Assembly: GCF_900101105.1 (NCBI RefSeq)
Contig: NZ_FNGA01000003.1
Span: 372,001-436,000, forward strand
DNA length: 64,000 bases
Source: Maridesulfovibrio ferrireducens
GTDB taxonomy: Bacteria > Desulfobacterota > Desulfovibrionia > Desulfovibrionales > Desulfovibrionaceae
Reading direction: 5' to 3'
The notes below the pieces were generated by a model that saw only the letters and a list, made by a program, of their open reading frames with translations, searched no databases and was not told the DNA's origin. Shown piece after piece: positions 63,284-64,000 of the stretch (positions within the stretch are counted from its first letter, which is position 1; each line of letters opens with the position of its first letter). The position numbers and the translations under genes are program-made.

Positions 63284-63638
63284 GTTTTGCTCCTGAAATT
63301 ATTAATCGAGAAATATTTGCCGCATTTAATTGTATGGCTATTCCTTTGCAATTCATGAACCAAATGTTTAGACAATTTATGTTTAAATTAAGATTTTTTA
63401 ATAAAACATATTCAGTCAAAAGAAGGTCATGTTCATGAACTGTGAGATTATTATAAAATTGAGGGTAAAAACAAATTGATGGGGTTAAGGAGTTGCAGAA
63501 CTTGATCTTTTGTGCGATTTATAAATCGAATTTGGGGTTGTAAGGATCTTTTTAATATGGATACATTCTTGATTTGAAATAATCCTTCACTTATATTATT
63601 CATTCGTTTTTAACATTACCTTTCAGGAGGAAATAGAA
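63284..63638 (+). other. Divergent spacer before the edge gene
   Basis: AT-rich, 355 bases, no gene supported. It holds promoters for the coiled-coil gene on one side and the edge gene on the other, but no consensus pair was found with confidence. Near 63303-63328 on the minus strand TAAA-N14-CTCGATTA is a weak sigma-28-like pattern. Confidence 0.35.
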
Positions 63639-64000
63639 ATGAGCGCTGAAAAAGTACATCAGATTGATGATTATCAGAAAAAAGAAGACACAACAGAGCA
63701 GGATTTCGCAGCTGGAATCGGCGAAAAAGCTCAGAAAGACATGGGTAAAGTAGCAGTCATCATATCTTTTATGGCGATTGTACTTCTCGTAGTCTTTTTC
63801 TACGGTTTAAATCAGAACCTTAGCAATTTGACCACTGAAGTTAAAGACCTTCAGGGTGTTCGCGGACAGGTTGAAACTCTGAATACTCAGATGGCAACTG
63901 TCGACAGCAGAATTGTTGAACTAGAAAAACTTCCTTTGAAGACAAGACATATTATTATGGACGGCATGATCGAAGAAATGAACCAGAAAGCAGGCTACAT
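63639..64000 (+). CDS. Membrane-anchored coiled-coil protein, cut by the right edge
   Basis: An open frame of at least 120 codons with AGGAGG eleven or so bases before the ATG. Residues 1-38 are soluble and rich in acids and lysine; about 39-60 (VAVIISFMAIVLLVVFFYGL) form one membrane segment; the rest is a heptad-like coiled coil (NLSNLTTEVKDLQGVRGQVE) presumably on the periplasmic side. It is incomplete, so the full length and domain content are unknown. Not recognised; possible relatives are chain-length or chemoreceptor-like signalling proteins, but that is guesswork. Confidence 0.7.
   Translation, partial: MSAEKVHQIDDYQKKEDTTEQDFAAGIGEKAQKDMGKVAVIISFMAIVLLVVFFYGLNQNLSNLTTEVKDLQGVRGQVETLNTQMATVDSRIVELEKLPLKTRHIIMDGMIEEMNQKAGY

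Noticed and set aside
1-64000. tRNA, rRNA, tmRNA, RNase P RNA, SRP RNA or CRISPR arrays
   Set aside because: No conserved cores or regularly spaced repeats were seen by eye; a tRNAscan and Infernal search would settle this.

Overview
This 64 kb window is a dense piece of bacterial chromosome, AT-leaning by eye, with no sign of prophage, insertion sequences, CRISPR arrays, rRNA or tRNA. The gene content suggests a sulfate-reducing deltaproteobacterium of the Desulfovibrionaceae (Desulfovibrio/Maridesulfovibrio type). Pointers are a PxxKW cysteine-rich protein, an archaeal-type glutamate-synthase relative with ferredoxin clusters, a tungsten aldehyde:ferredoxin oxidoreductase, a polyferredoxin membrane protein and several flavin/Fe-S genes. 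The organism assignment is inference from gene families; no marker sequence was compared with a database.

Layout. (1) 1-5.4 kb, minus strand: a cut-off gene start, a PxxKW protein, and a purine/methylthioadenosine salvage block (mtaD, mtnP, apt and an NCS2 purine permease). A FlxA-like coiled-coil gene with a sigma-28-like promoter sits inside the block. (2) 5.5-17 kb, plus strand: rsmA, HU, a 58-residue membrane protein, the macromolecular-synthesis operon (rpsU, yqeY, mutS2, dnaG, rpoD), cbiB and a GT-C type membrane glycosyltransferase. (3) 17-28.8 kb, minus strand: proC, ndk, a three-gene TrpXYZ-like ABC importer, an envelope cluster (prmA, MagIII-like glycosylase, EnvC-like, S41 protease, divergent polysaccharide deacetylase), a small orphan gene, argD and dut. 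(4) 29-40.5 kb, plus strand: glucan phosphorylase, secreted nuclease, a two-gene Fe-S/flavin module of unknown function, yajC-secD-secF behind a structured leader, and aor behind a perfect-consensus promoter.

(5) 40.5-48.1 kb, minus strand: universal stress protein, NapH-like ferredoxin, rfbD-rfbB, trmL, ridA, a nucleoside-recognition membrane protein, a STAS protein and a receiver-histidine kinase. (6) 48.3-54.9 kb: a PilZ protein and a small membrane protein, then two back-to-back polar amino-acid ABC importers, one on each strand, with a 55-residue zinc ribbon gene between them. (7) 55-64 kb: a hybrid histidine kinase, AI-2E family transporter, 5'-nucleotidase-like protein, MltA, a metallo-beta-lactamase-fold protein, an FmdB zinc ribbon, a repeat-rich coiled-coil protein and a gene cut by the right edge.

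Most of the window is housekeeping. The least conventional parts are the 32.3-34.7 kb Fe-S/flavin pair, the structured stretch before yajC, the FlxA-like gene with its sigma-28-like promoter, the repeat-built coiled-coil protein near 63 kb, and several enzymes whose expected catalytic or ligand residues are replaced (Hpt-like domain, 5'-nucleotidase, MagIII-like glycosylase, EnvC). Nearly every transcription unit ends in a clear intrinsic terminator, so unit boundaries are well defined.
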